Positions 32,295 to 40,808 of a DNA stretch of 64,000 nucleotides are shown here, piece by piece. The stretch lies in assembly GCF_000716605.1 (NCBI RefSeq), contig NZ_JNXE01000050.1:44225-108224 (forward strand). Reading direction: 5' to 3'. Each line of letters starts with the position of its first letter. Within the stretch, counting starts at the first letter, position 1. Made by a program: the position numbers and the translations under genes. Origin of the DNA: Streptomyces sp. NRRL F-525. GTDB lineage: Bacteria > Actinomycetota > Actinomycetes > Streptomycetales > Streptomycetaceae. The notes beneath the pieces were generated by a model that was given only the letters and a program-made list of their open reading frames with translations, did not search any database and had not been told where the DNA came from.

Positions 32295-33757
32295 GCGATG
32301 CGTGGCGGGAGGGGTTCGAGAGGTACGAGGGGTACGGCGAAGGGGCCGGGGAAGGTGAGGAGGTCGTGCCGGCGCAGGGTGGGGCGGGCGGGGGTCCTGG
32401 TGGGCCTGGTGGCTCCGAGGACGGTCGCTCTGTGAACGACGGCTCCGGGAACGGCGGTTCGGTGAACGACGACGGCGACGACGACGGCATGCGGGGCGGT
32501 TCCGGGGACGGTGGTTCCGTGGACCGGGGTTCTGTGGGCGGCGAGGGGGAGCCGCCTCGCATTCCCATGCCGCGGGCCTCTGTTGAGGACAGTGGGCGGC
32601 CGTTGCCCGAGCTGGATGCGGTCGAGTCGCGGGGCGTGCCGTTGGTTCTGGAGCACCGGGTGCTGAAGGCGCTGCTCGGGGCGTGGGCGCTGGCCGCGTG
32701 TTCGGCGGCGGAGACGGTGGCCGTGGAGGAGCACCTCGGGGAGTGCGGGGCGTGTGCGGAGGAGGCGTTGCGGTTGCGCGGTGCGGTGGGGCTGCTGCAT
32801 CCCGTCGAGCCGCTCGACCTCGATCCCGGGCTGCGTACGCGGGTGCTGACCGGTTCCTTCGACCGGCGGCCGCCGCGGATTCCGGTGCCGGTGTGGGCGA
32901 CGCCGTACGACGCGGAGACGGCGCGGCTGGACGCGCTGCTCCAGGACATAGGTGACGCCGAGTGGCACGCGCCCGTGCGGTTGCGGTGGTTCGAGGGCGA
33001 CGGGCCGACGAGCCGTCGTACGACTGTCGCCGGGGTCATCGCGCATCTGCTGACCGTCGACGGCCTGGTCGCGGCGGCGCTCGGCCTCGACGACCCGCTG
33101 ACCGGGGAGAGTGCCGCCAAGGCCATGACGCCGGCTTCGCGTACCGAGGCGTACTGGAGGTCGTCGCACTTCCCGCCGACCCGGTCCATCCGCTCGCCGT
33201 GGCGCGAGCAGAGCCACAACATCGTGCGCACGGTGTCGTTCACGGGCGGCAGCACCGGCAAACTGGCCGTCTCCTACGGCGACTTCGAGCTTCCGTTGCA
33301 CGATGCGATGCTCGACCGGGCCTTCGAGTGCTGGGTGCACGCGGGGGATATCGCGGAGGCGGTGGACTACCCGTACGATCCGCCGTCCCCTCGCTACCTG
33401 AACCGGATGATCGACCTCGCTGCGCGCATGCTTCCCGTGGTGCTGGCCGAGCGGCGGCGGCATGGGTTGGCTTCGCCGGGGAGTGGGCGGCATCTGGTGG
33501 GGGCGGGTGAGCCTGGTCGTAGTCTGCGGCTGGAGATCGAGGGGCATGGCGGGGGTGAGTGGTTGATCTCCCTCGACTCGCCCGGGGCGGTGGGGTCGGC
33601 CGAGCGGGAGGTTGCCCATATCGCCCTGGACGGTGTGGAGTTCTGCCATCTGGCCGCGGGGCATGTGCCGCCGGAGGAGGCGGCCGCGGGGCAGCTCGGT
33701 GACCGGGAGGCTATCCGGGATGTGCTGTTCGCCACGGCGAGCTTGAGCCGGATGTAG
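32291..33757 (+). CDS. putative anti-sigma factor: zinc-finger ZAS motif fused to maleylpyruvate isomerase-like domain
   Basis: The 488-residue protein has three parts. Residues 1-110 are low-complexity Gly/Asp/Ser. Residues ~120-165 hold a ZAS-type zinc motif, His148-X3-Cys152-X2-Cys155, inside VEEHLGECGACAEEALRLR. From ~205 to the end is a DinB/maleylpyruvate-isomerase-like (MDMPI) region. The ZAS domain should bind and inhibit the ECF sigma encoded just before it. The MDMPI part may sense a thiol or metal; it has no obvious membrane segment, so this is a soluble anti-sigma factor. The GTG start overlaps the sigma stop codon. Confidence 0.85.
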   Translation: MSDAWREGFERYEGYGEGAGEGEEVVPAQGGAGGGPGGPGGSEDGRSVNDGSGNGGSVNDDGDDDGMRGGSGDGGSVDRGSVGGEGEPPRIPMPRASVEDSGRPLPELDAVESRGVPLVLEHRVLKALLGAWALAACSAAETVAVEEHLGECGACAEEALRLRGAVGLLHPVEPLDLDPGLRTRVLTGSFDRRPPRIPVPVWATPYDAETARLDALLQDIGDAEWHAPVRLRWFEGDGPTSRRTTVAGVIAHLLTVDGLVAAALGLDDPLTGESAAKAMTPASRTEAYWRSSHFPPTRSIRSPWREQSHNIVRTVSFTGGSTGKLAVSYGDFELPLHDAMLDRAFECWVHAGDIAEAVDYPYDPPSPRYLNRMIDLAARMLPVVLAERRRHGLASPGSGRHLVGAGEPGRSLRLEIEGHGGGEWLISLDSPGAVGSAEREVAHIALDGVEFCHLAAGHVPPEEAAAGQLGDREAIRDVLFATASLSRM

Positions 33758-33790
33758 GGGCCATTCGGTTTCGATTTTGGCTGCGGGTGA

Positions 33791-33823
33791 GTGGGGGCTG
33801 GTCGCGCAGTTCCTCGCGCCCCT
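33791..33823 (-). repeat. 33-base intergenic repeat, copy 3
   Basis: Reverse orientation (GTGGGGGCTGGTCGCGCAG core), with one change, CCTCGC for CCCCGC. Located soon after the anti-sigma gene stop. Confidence 0.75.
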
Positions 33824-33860
33824 GAGGGGGGTCGGGTTCGTCGTCGGCTGCGGGTGCGTC

Positions 33861-33890
33861 GTGGTTGCTCGCGCAGTTCCTCGCGCCCCT
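33861..33890 (-). repeat. 33-base intergenic repeat, copy 4
   Basis: Diverged reverse copy (GTGGTTGCTCGCGCAGTTCC), 70 bases from copy 3 and preceded by the same CGGCTGCGGGTG flank. Confidence 0.7.
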
Positions 33891-33961
33891 GAAAACTGGG
33901 CCCGGGATTCGAAGGAGCCCAGTTCCCCGTGCCCTGAAAGTACGTGCAGTGGTCCCACCCA

Positions 33962-33994
33962 AGGGGCGCGGGGAACGGCGCGACCAGCCCCCAC
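33962..33994 (+). repeat. 33-base intergenic repeat, copy 5
   Basis: Forward copy with AACGGCGC in place of AACTGCGC, followed by CACCCGCAGCCG. It can pair with copies 3 and 4. Confidence 0.75.
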
Positions 33995-34027
33995 GCACCC
34001 GCAGCCGACTCTGAAACCGAACCCCTC

Positions 34028-34060
34028 AGGGGCGCGGGGAACTGCGCGACCAGCCACGAC
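34028..34060 (+). repeat. 33-base intergenic repeat, copy 6
   Basis: Forward copy with intact core and diverged last bases (CAGCCACGACG). It ends ~40 bases before the purU stop codon. Confidence 0.75.
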
Positions 34061-34098
34061 GCGCCCGCAGCCGCCCCCGATCCAGCAGCCCCGCGCTC

Positions 34099-34980
34099 CT
34101 AGGCGAACACGACAGTCCGGCGCCCGTTGAGCAGAATCCGGCGCTCGGCGTGCCATTTAACAGCTCGCGCCAGCGCCTGGCACTCCACGTCGCGCCCGAT
34201 CGCCACCAACTGGTCCGGCGTCACGTCATGCCCCACCCGCTCGACCTCCTGCTCGATGATCGGGCCCTCGTCGAGGTCGGCGGTGACATAGTGCGCGGTC
34301 GCCCCGATCAGCTTCACGCCCCGCAGGTGAGCCTGGTGATACGGCTTCGCGCCCTTGAAGCTCGGCAGGAACGAGTGGTGGATGTTGATGATCCGCCCGC
34401 TGAGCGCCTTGCAGAGGTCGTCGGAGAGGACCTGCATGTACCGGGCGAGGACGACGAGTTCGACGTTCTCCTCGCGGACCAGGTCCAGAACCCGCGCCTC
34501 GGCCTCGGCCTTGTTGTCCTTCGTCACCGGGATGTGGTGGAAGGGAATGTGGTACGACTCCACGAGCTCGGCGAAGTCCGTGTGGTTGGACACCACCGCC
34601 GCGATCTCCACCGGCAACGCCCCGATCCGGGCCCGGAAGAGCAGGTCGTTGAGGCAGTGCCCGAACTTGCTGACCATCAGCACGACCCGCATCCGGTCCG
34701 CGGCCCGGTTGATCTGCCAGTCCATGTGGAACGAGTCACCGATCGCCGCGAAGCTCGCCCGCAGCTTCTCCACCGTCACCGGCGACTCCGCCGAGAAGTG
34801 GACGCGCATGAAGAACAGTCCCGTGTCGTGGTCACCGAACTGCTGGCTGTCCTCGATGTTGCAGCCGGTCATGAAGAGGTAGCTCGACACGGCGTGCACG
34901 ATGCCCTGCTTGTCGGGACACGACAGCGTCAGGACGTACTGGTCGGCGAGTGCCGCGGCTCGGGTGGACTGCGCGTTCAT
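34099..34980 (-). CDS. purU: formyltetrahydrofolate deformylase
   Basis: A 293-residue protein: an N-terminal ACT domain (QYVLTLSCPDKQGIVHAVS) and a C-terminal formyltransferase-fold domain with the IINIHHSFLPSFKGAKPYHQ active-site block and TADLDEGPIIEQ. PurU hydrolyses 10-formyl-THF to THF and formate, balancing the one-carbon pool and feeding PurT; the ACT domain senses glycine/methionine status in other bacteria. The ATG at MNAQSTRAAALADQ is the first good start after a repeat-filled stretch. Length and motifs are normal. From memory this is the SCO4403 position. Confidence 0.95.
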   Translation of the reverse strand: MNAQSTRAAALADQYVLTLSCPDKQGIVHAVSSYLFMTGCNIEDSQQFGDHDTGLFFMRVHFSAESPVTVEKLRASFAAIGDSFHMDWQINRAADRMRVVLMVSKFGHCLNDLLFRARIGALPVEIAAVVSNHTDFAELVESYHIPFHHIPVTKDNKAEAEARVLDLVREENVELVVLARYMQVLSDDLCKALSGRIINIHHSFLPSFKGAKPYHQAHLRGVKLIGATAHYVTADLDEGPIIEQEVERVGHDVTPDQLVAIGRDVECQALARAVKWHAERRILLNGRRTVVFA

Positions 34981-35070
34981 GCAGGACAGGTTCGCATATC
35001 CCCCTGAGCAGAGGCACAGCCGTCCGCCACCCGGACCCACCCGCGCAGACCAAACGCACGACGCGTCACG

Positions 35071-35103
35071 AAGGGGCGCGAGGAACGGCGCGAGCAACCA
35101 CGA
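35071..35103 (+). repeat. 33-base intergenic repeat, copy 7
   Basis: Diverged forward copy (AAGGGGCGCGAGGAACGGCG). It lies upstream of purU, so here the element may sit in a promoter region. Confidence 0.7.
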
Positions 35104-35139
35104 CGAACCCGCAGCCGACGACGAATCCGAACCCCCCTC

Positions 35140-35172
35140 AGGGGCGCGGGGAACTGCGCGACCAGCCCCCCA
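35140..35172 (+). repeat. 33-base intergenic repeat, copy 8
   Basis: Forward copy with intact core, ~70 bases from copy 7 and just after the SCO4402-like stop. The 70-base spacing equals that of copies 3-4 and is close to that of copies 5-6. Confidence 0.78.
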
Positions 35173-35209
35173 CCCACCCGCACCCGCCGACGCCCCCCGC
35201 AACCCACCC

Positions 35210-35710
35210 CTACGCAGACCGCGTAATGATCTGCAACACCTCAAGCGTCCGCGGCGCCGCCTCCGGATCGTCCCCGTCGCTCACCGCCATCCGCACATGC
35301 GCGTCCCGCGCCGCCCGCACCGCGTCCGGCCACGCCTCGTGATCGACGTACACGGAGACATGGGCGTCCGGGCCGACCTGGTGCATGATCCGCAGGACGC
35401 GCAGGACCGCGGTGTCGACGAGCGCCGCCTCCTGGGAGTCGCGGAAGATCGTGCCGACGTACTTCTCGGCGGACCAGTTGTCGAGCCAGGTGTCCTCGAC
35501 GAGGCGGTAGACGGCGTCGGTGACGTCGCCGTACCCCTCGGCACCCGACAGCCAGACGTTCTGCTGGAACGCCGGATCGGAGAGCATGTGCAGCGCGGAA
35601 CGCACGTTGCTGCGCCAGCGCCACCAGGGCATGTCGTTCAGTGGCATGCCGCCCATGGTGGAGGAGCGACGGGGGCGACGGGAAGAGTTCTCCGAACCTT
35701 GCACGGTCAT
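35210..35710 (-). CDS. SCO4402 family protein
   Basis: A 166-residue soluble protein, recognised from memory as the conserved actinomycete SCO4402 family through MGGMPLNDMPWWRWRSNVRS, GDVTDAVYRLVEDTWLDNWS and KYVGTIFRDSQEAALVD. Trp-rich helices in the first half suggest a helical binding domain; no enzymatic motif is visible and no function is known to me. The ATG has a GAGGAA site at ten bases; a more upstream ATG would add nine residues. It is divergent from the solute-binding lipoprotein gene. Confidence 0.85.
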   Translation of the reverse strand: MTVQGSENSSRRPRRSSTMGGMPLNDMPWWRWRSNVRSALHMLSDPAFQQNVWLSGAEGYGDVTDAVYRLVEDTWLDNWSAEKYVGTIFRDSQEAALVDTAVLRVLRIMHQVGPDAHVSVYVDHEAWPDAVRAARDAHVRMAVSDGDDPEAAPRTLEVLQIITRSA

Positions 35711-35776
35711 CGATCGTACGTTCCTCGTCACACACACAGGAACGCCCCCCGTAATTCACCTCCACGTCACCACTTG

Positions 35777-35805
35777 TTGACCCCGAGTCACACCCGGGTT
35801 AGTGG
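35777..35805 (+). promoter_or_regulatory. sigma-70-type promoter of the solute-binding protein gene
   Basis: TTGACC, 17 bases, then TAGTGG. The start point would fall near 35812, leaving a short leader with a GGAAG ribosome binding site before the ATG at 35828. The -10 is a weak match. Confidence 0.4.
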
Positions 35806-35827
35806 CGTGACGGAAGCGTGTCTGTCC

Positions 35828-37138
35828 ATGACAGGCAGGCGACGCAACCGCAGCACCTTCCTCCCCACCTTCACCCGGCCCGTCAGAGCGACCGTGCTGT
35901 CGGCGGCCGCCCTGGGGGCATGCGCGTCGCTCGTGGCCGGCTGCGGAGTCATCCCCGGTACCGCGGGGGGCTCCGGGGACGGCTCGATCACCGTCATGAC
36001 GTGGGCGCCGTGGGACACCAACGCGACCAACAAGCCGGGCATGCCCGCCATGGCGACGGCGTACGCGAAGTGGATCAACAAGCACGGCGGGATCAACGGC
36101 CGCAAGCTCAAGGTACTGACCTGCAACGACCACAACACCAGCGTGGCCGCCGCGAAGTGCGCCCGGCAGGCCGTGCAGGAGAACGTCGTCGCGGTCGTCG
36201 GCTCGTACAGCGAGTTCAGCGACTCGTACTTCGCCCCGCTGGAGGGCGCCGGCATCCCGTACATCGGCGGCTACGGCGTGACGACCGAGGAGTTCACCCG
36301 CGCCCTGTCCTACCCCGTCAACGGCGGCCAGCCCGCGCTCCTGGCGGGCCTCGGCAAGGAACTCGCCTCGACCTGCGGCCCGGTCACCCTCGTACGGCCC
36401 GACTCGATCGCCGGCGACGACCTGCCCCCGCTGCTGAACGCCGGGCTCGCCGCGGGCGGCCACGCGGCGGCCACCGACCAGCTCGCGGCCGACGACGCCA
36501 CCGAGTACTCCAGCCAGTCGACGCGCGCCCTGGAGAGCGCGAGCGGCGGCTCGGGCAAGGAGGGCTGTGTGGTGCCCTCGCTCGGGGACCGTACCGACAC
36601 CTTCATGGACTCCTTCCGGCGCGACCGCCAGGACTATCCCGCGGTGCACGCCGCGACCGTGCTCGGCAGTGTCGACCAGACCGAGATCAACTCGACGGGC
36701 GGGCAGTCCGGGCCGTACGAGGGGTCGTACATCACGGGCTGGTACCCGGTCGCGAGCGACGCGCGCTGGGACCCGATGAAGAAGGCCGTCAACGAGGTGG
36801 CCTTCGGCGACAACCGCATCGACCCGGCGGACGCGGGGGTGCAGACCACCTGGATCGCGTACACCGCGTTCAAGACGGTCGTGAACTCGCTCGGCAACGG
36901 CGACATCACCGCCGACACCGTGCGCCGCGCCCTCGACGACGGGGTGAAGGTCAACACGGGCGGGCTCACGCCGACGCTGCAGTGGAGCCCCCGCGACGAC
37001 AACCTCGCCTCGGTCGGCCTGGCCCGGCTGGTCAACGCGAACGTGACCCTTCAGGTCGTACGGAAGGGCGTTCTGGTGTCCGCGAAGAAAGGCTTCTTCG
37101 ACATGACGAAGACGCTGGACAGCGCGGACCTCGGCTGA
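35828..37138 (+). CDS. ABC transporter solute-binding lipoprotein, branched-chain amino-acid type
   Basis: A 436-residue periplasmic-binding-protein-like lipoprotein: twin-Arg-rich N-terminus, hydrophobic core and LVAGC lipobox, Cys39 lipidated. The mature part has the type I (LivJ-like) pattern: AYAKWINKHGGINGRKLKVLTCNDHN, AVVGSYSEFSDSYFAPLEGAGIPYIGG, and a hinge near YPVNGGQPALLAG. No permease or ATPase gene is adjacent, so it is an orphan receptor. A GTG seven codons upstream is an alternative start. Confidence 0.87.
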   Translation: MTGRRRNRSTFLPTFTRPVRATVLSAAALGACASLVAGCGVIPGTAGGSGDGSITVMTWAPWDTNATNKPGMPAMATAYAKWINKHGGINGRKLKVLTCNDHNTSVAAAKCARQAVQENVVAVVGSYSEFSDSYFAPLEGAGIPYIGGYGVTTEEFTRALSYPVNGGQPALLAGLGKELASTCGPVTLVRPDSIAGDDLPPLLNAGLAAGGHAAATDQLAADDATEYSSQSTRALESASGGSGKEGCVVPSLGDRTDTFMDSFRRDRQDYPAVHAATVLGSVDQTEINSTGGQSGPYEGSYITGWYPVASDARWDPMKKAVNEVAFGDNRIDPADAGVQTTWIAYTAFKTVVNSLGNGDITADTVRRALDDGVKVNTGGLTPTLQWSPRDDNLASVGLARLVNANVTLQVVRKGVLVSAKKGFFDMTKTLDSADLG

Positions 37139-37166
37139 GAGCCGTGATCCGCGCTGTCGGGAGTGG

Positions 37167-38945
37167 TCAGAGCTGGGTCGGCTGGCGCTGGGTCAGGCCG
37201 TAGGTCTTCGCGATCGTGTTCCAGAGGGCGGCGGCCTTGGCCTTCTGGTTGCTGGCAACACCGCTCGCCGCGTTGCCGGCCGCGGTCTGGCCGGTGGTGC
37301 GGGCCTGGCCCTTCTTGCAGCCCTTCTTGCCGGCCGCCTGGTCGGCCCAGCTCGCGTAGTGGTTGTCGGCCGACGCGGACGCCTTCCACGCGTTGGTGAG
37401 GGCGGTGGTCAGCGCCGCGTTGTCCGGCAGCTTGTCCACCGTCAACTGCGAGAGCTTGGTGACCAGTTCGGCCCGCTGCTTGGCCGCGTCCCGCAGGTCG
37501 GAGGCCGAGTCGCCGAGCTTGTTGCAGGCCTTCACATTGCCCACGGCGTTGATCACCGAGGCGCGGCTGCTGCCGCTGTCGGCGAGCAGCTTGTCCAGGG
37601 CGACGGCCTGTTCCTTCGCGGCATCGGTGCCCGCCGACGAGGAGCCGTCCGTAGCGGCGGAGGTGGCGGCGACCGTCTTGTTGTCGTCGCTCTTGCCGCC
37701 GCCCCCGCTGAGCAGGGCCCCGGCACCGACCCCGAGGATCGCGATACCGACCCCGATCCCGGCGATCAGCGGCACCCGCGAACGGCGCCCGCCCCGGCCG
37801 CCGTCGTCGTCGTGCCCACCGCGCCGGCCGCCGCCGTCCCCGGGCGGGGCGTACGACGGCTGTGCGTACGCCTGCTGCGCGTACGGCGGCTGGGGCTGGC
37901 CGTAGCCCTGCTGCCCCGGCTGCTCGGCGCGCGGCGGCTGCTGGAAGCGGGGCATCTGCTGGGTGGACGCGGCGGGCTGCTCGCCCCCGGCGTCGCTGCG
38001 GAAGAGGTTGTCGAACTCGGCGGGCGGCTGCCGGTCGTCCGGCCCGCCCGGCCGTGCCCCGTACCCGGGAGCGCCGCCCTGCGCGGGCACCGGCGGGAGG
38101 AACTGCGTGGGCTGCGCGTCGGGGTGCGCGGCCTGCGGCATCGGGCCCGCGGCCGCGGGCATCTCGGGCGGCAGCGCCCCGGGCCCCACGGGCGGGATGA
38201 ACTGGGTCGCGCCCTCGTCCATGGGGGCGGCGGGCACCGGCGGCAGGAACTGGGTGGCACCCTCGTCGCCGGGCATGTTGGCCACCGGCGGGATGTATTG
38301 CGTCGCGCCCTCGTCGGCGGGCGGCAGCGGGGCGCTCGGGAACGCGGGGGCCGCTGCGGGGAGGGGCGCGCCGGAACCGGAAGCGCCGTGTCCGTATCCA
38401 TAGGCCTGGGCGTCGGTCCCGTAGCCCTGGGCTGCGCCCTGCGGTATCGCGGGCGACTGGTCGGAGGCGTAGCCCGCGCCGACGTACCCGGCGGCGGGCT
38501 CCTGGGCGTAACCCGACGGGTACTCCTGGGCGTACGACTGCTGCTGCACGCCGTAGGCCGCGTGCTGGGCGCTCTCCTGGGGCAGGGCGCCCGGCTGGGC
38601 GGGGACGCCGTCCTGGGCGCCCCACGGGGACGCGGCGGGCTGCTCGGGAGCACCCCACTGCTGCGGCTGCTGCTGTTGCTGCTGGTCTCCCCAGCCCTGG
38701 CCCGGCGGCGGAGCCGGGCTCTGGTGCTGGTGGTGATGCTGCTGGTCGTGCTGGTCCGGGCCCCACGGCCCGCCCCAGGACTGGCCACTGGTCGGAGGTG
38801 CTATCGAGGGCTGCCCGCCCGACTGCTGGTCACCGCGTCCGCCCGTCATACCCGGCAGGAGGGGTGCGCCTCCGTCGGAGGGCAGCACGATGCCTTCGCG
38901 CGCGGGCCGCGCCGAGGGCTCCTCGCCCTGTCCACTCTGCGTCAC
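37167..38945 (-). CDS. Gln/Pro-rich single-pass membrane protein
   Basis: A 592-residue protein in three parts. Residues 1-385 are disordered and rich in Gln, Pro, Ala, Gly and Tyr, with His- and Gln-runs near 65-95 and four copies of an (DEGA)TQ(Y/F)(I/L)PPV motif at about 211-221, 227-237, 243-253 and 279-286. A single membrane helix spans ~391-413. Residues 414-592 are an extracytoplasmic helical domain with a likely disulphide pair (VKACNK and KKGCKK). The Thr in TQ-IPPV repeats looks like a possible Ser/Thr-kinase or FHA-type site, but this is speculation. GTG start with AGGAG. Confidence 0.8.
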   Translation of the reverse strand: MTQSGQGEEPSARPAREGIVLPSDGGAPLLPGMTGGRGDQQSGGQPSIAPPTSGQSWGGPWGPDQHDQQHHHQHQSPAPPPGQGWGDQQQQQQPQQWGAPEQPAASPWGAQDGVPAQPGALPQESAQHAAYGVQQQSYAQEYPSGYAQEPAAGYVGAGYASDQSPAIPQGAAQGYGTDAQAYGYGHGASGSGAPLPAAAPAFPSAPLPPADEGATQYIPPVANMPGDEGATQFLPPVPAAPMDEGATQFIPPVGPGALPPEMPAAAGPMPQAAHPDAQPTQFLPPVPAQGGAPGYGARPGGPDDRQPPAEFDNLFRSDAGGEQPAASTQQMPRFQQPPRAEQPGQQGYGQPQPPYAQQAYAQPSYAPPGDGGGRRGGHDDDGGRGGRRSRVPLIAGIGVGIAILGVGAGALLSGGGGKSDDNKTVAATSAATDGSSSAGTDAAKEQAVALDKLLADSGSSRASVINAVGNVKACNKLGDSASDLRDAAKQRAELVTKLSQLTVDKLPDNAALTTALTNAWKASASADNHYASWADQAAGKKGCKKGQARTTGQTAAGNAASGVASNQKAKAAALWNTIAKTYGLTQRQPTQL

Positions 38946-39157
38946 CGGGACTCCTACGAATGGGGGACCTTCGGGATCGTCGGCTCACGCTACCGGGTAC
39001 CCCGAGCCCGGTGCCACGCAGCACTGGACTGGACCTGCCCTCTTGTGACGCCGGTAACAGTCCCGGGCCCTCATCCGCTCCAAGTCCCGCTGTACGCCCT
39101 CCTTTCAGGGGTGGAGCCGTCGTTTTCCGAAGCAGGGAGGCCTGGTTCACCCCTCGT

Positions 39158-40543
39158 TCATGCGGCGGCCTGCAACTCCATCCGCGCCCCGAACTCCCTC
39201 ACCACCGGCTCGTCCCGGTACGGCTCCAGGCGCTGCTGGAAGTCGTCCAGGTACTCGGCGCCCCGGTTGGACCGCAGCGAACCGAGCAACTCCACTGCTT
39301 TCAGGCCCGTGTTGCAGGCCTGCTCGATCTCGCGCTGCTGCACCTGCGCGCTCGCGAGGAGGACGTATCCGATGGCCCGGCGGCGCGCCCGCGACTCCGG
39401 GTGTCCGTCCAGGGACTCCTGCGCGGACCGGGCCGCCGCTTCCGCCTGCCCCAAGTCCCGGTGGCAGTGCGCCAGTTCGTCGGCGAGGTAGGCCTCGTCG
39501 AAGTGCGCGATCCACGCCGGGTCGTCCCCGGTCGACGGATCCGCCGCGTCCAGCGCGCTCACCGCGCGCCCCGACGCGAGCTGCGCCGACCGCGCGTCCC
39601 CCATCAGGGCGTGCCCGCGCGCCTCCGCCGCGTAGAACATCGCCTCGGCCCGGGGGGTCACGCGCCCACGCGCCCCCTCCTGCGCCGCCCGCGCCAACTG
39701 GGCGATCTCACGCGGGTTTCCGAGCTGCGCGGCGAGGTGACTCATGGAGGCCGCCAGCACATAGCCGCCGTATCCCCTGTCCCCCGCCGCCTGGGCGAGG
39801 CGCAGCGCCTGGATGTAATACCGCTGGGCCAGGCCGGGTTGACCGGTGTCGACGGCCATGTAGCCGGCGAGTTCCGTCAACCGGGCGACGGCGGCGAAGA
39901 GTTCACGCCCCACGGCCTCCCGGTACGACCCCGCGAGCAGTCCGGAGACGACGCTGTTGAGGTAGTGCACGACGACCGGGCGCACATGCCCGCTGCCGTA
40001 CTGGTGGTCCAGGTCGCTCAGCGCCTGGGTCATCGCGCGGACCGCCGCCACGTCGGACGGGCCGACGCGCGGTCCCGCCGCGCGGGCGACCTGCGAGTCC
40101 GGCGAGGAGATCAGCCAGTCACGGCTCGGCTCCACCAGCGCGGACGCGGCGACCGACGAACCGGACAGGAAGTCCCGGCGCCCCACGTCACTGCGCCACA
40201 GCTCACACACCTGCTCGATGGCCCCGAGGACGGTCGGCGAGAACTGCAGGCCCACGCCCGACGCGAGGTTCTTGCCGTTGGCCATGCCGATCTCGTCGAT
40301 CGTGACCGTACGGCCCAGCTTGCGGCCCAGTGCCTCGGCGATGATCGCCGGAGCCCGCCCGCGCGGCTGCTGTCCCCGCAGCCAACGGGCCACGGACGTC
40401 TTGTCGTAGCGCAGGTCGAGACCGTGCTCGGCGCCGCACATGTTGACCCGGCGGGCCAGCCCGGCGTTCGAGCACCCCGCCTCCTGGATGAGCGCCTGCA
40501 GCCGTTCGTTCGGCTGCCGCGCGACAAGTGGCCTTGCGGCCAT
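39158..40543 (-). CDS. XRE/TPR-type transcriptional regulator (NsdA-like)
   Basis: The 461-residue protein begins with an atypical helix-turn-helix (LQALIQEAGCSNAGLARRVN, RYDKTSVARWLRGQQPRG) and continues with helical TPR-like repeats to the end (AQRYYIQALRLAQAAGDRG, then AELARAA-type units). This is the layout of Streptomyces NsdA/BldD-associated TPR regulators, some of which repress sporulation and antibiotic production. It has an AGGGGG site. It is divergent from the primase-domain gene, with a 265-base gap that should hold both promoters. Target genes are unknown. Confidence 0.85.
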   Translation of the reverse strand: MAARPLVARQPNERLQALIQEAGCSNAGLARRVNMCGAEHGLDLRYDKTSVARWLRGQQPRGRAPAIIAEALGRKLGRTVTIDEIGMANGKNLASGVGLQFSPTVLGAIEQVCELWRSDVGRRDFLSGSSVAASALVEPSRDWLISSPDSQVARAAGPRVGPSDVAAVRAMTQALSDLDHQYGSGHVRPVVVHYLNSVVSGLLAGSYREAVGRELFAAVARLTELAGYMAVDTGQPGLAQRYYIQALRLAQAAGDRGYGGYVLAASMSHLAAQLGNPREIAQLARAAQEGARGRVTPRAEAMFYAAEARGHALMGDARSAQLASGRAVSALDAADPSTGDDPAWIAHFDEAYLADELAHCHRDLGQAEAAARSAQESLDGHPESRARRRAIGYVLLASAQVQQREIEQACNTGLKAVELLGSLRSNRGAEYLDDFQQRLEPYRDEPVVREFGARMELQAAA

Positions 40544-40808
40544 GGCGTACCCCCTGGGAACAACCCCTGAAGCGAAAAGATCCGGCCGTGAAGATCAATG
40601 CCCAGCGAACATGGCGAAAATGCGAAGCATGCGAGGAATGCCGGGGTAAAAGCTGGTGCCCGCCCCACACGTGGCTACCCAACTCCCGCCGTCGTTCCTC
40701 CCGCGCGCCCCCGCACATGCCTCCATGCGCCCCAGTTGCGGAATCGATGCCCCTCCCCCGCGCGCGCTACGCCCGTAACTCCAGGTGGGTGCGGGAGTTG
40801 TGTTGGGC

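Larger units (their letters stand above)
33758..34098. other. convergent intergenic region packed with four repeats
   Basis: This 341-base gap between the ends of two convergent genes is almost entirely made of four copies of the 33-base repeat, two in each orientation, pointing at each other. They can pair to form long hairpins and so may act as terminators. No coding frame is credible. Confidence 0.7.

Noticed and set aside
32165..34156. 663-codon minus-strand frame over the anti-sigma gene
   Set aside because: Proline/arginine-rich antisense shadow that also reads the 33-base repeats; no motifs.
33791..35172. Clustered repeats considered as a CRISPR array
   Set aside because: Copies are in both orientations, diverged, irregularly spaced and without cas genes; IscB is not a CRISPR effector.
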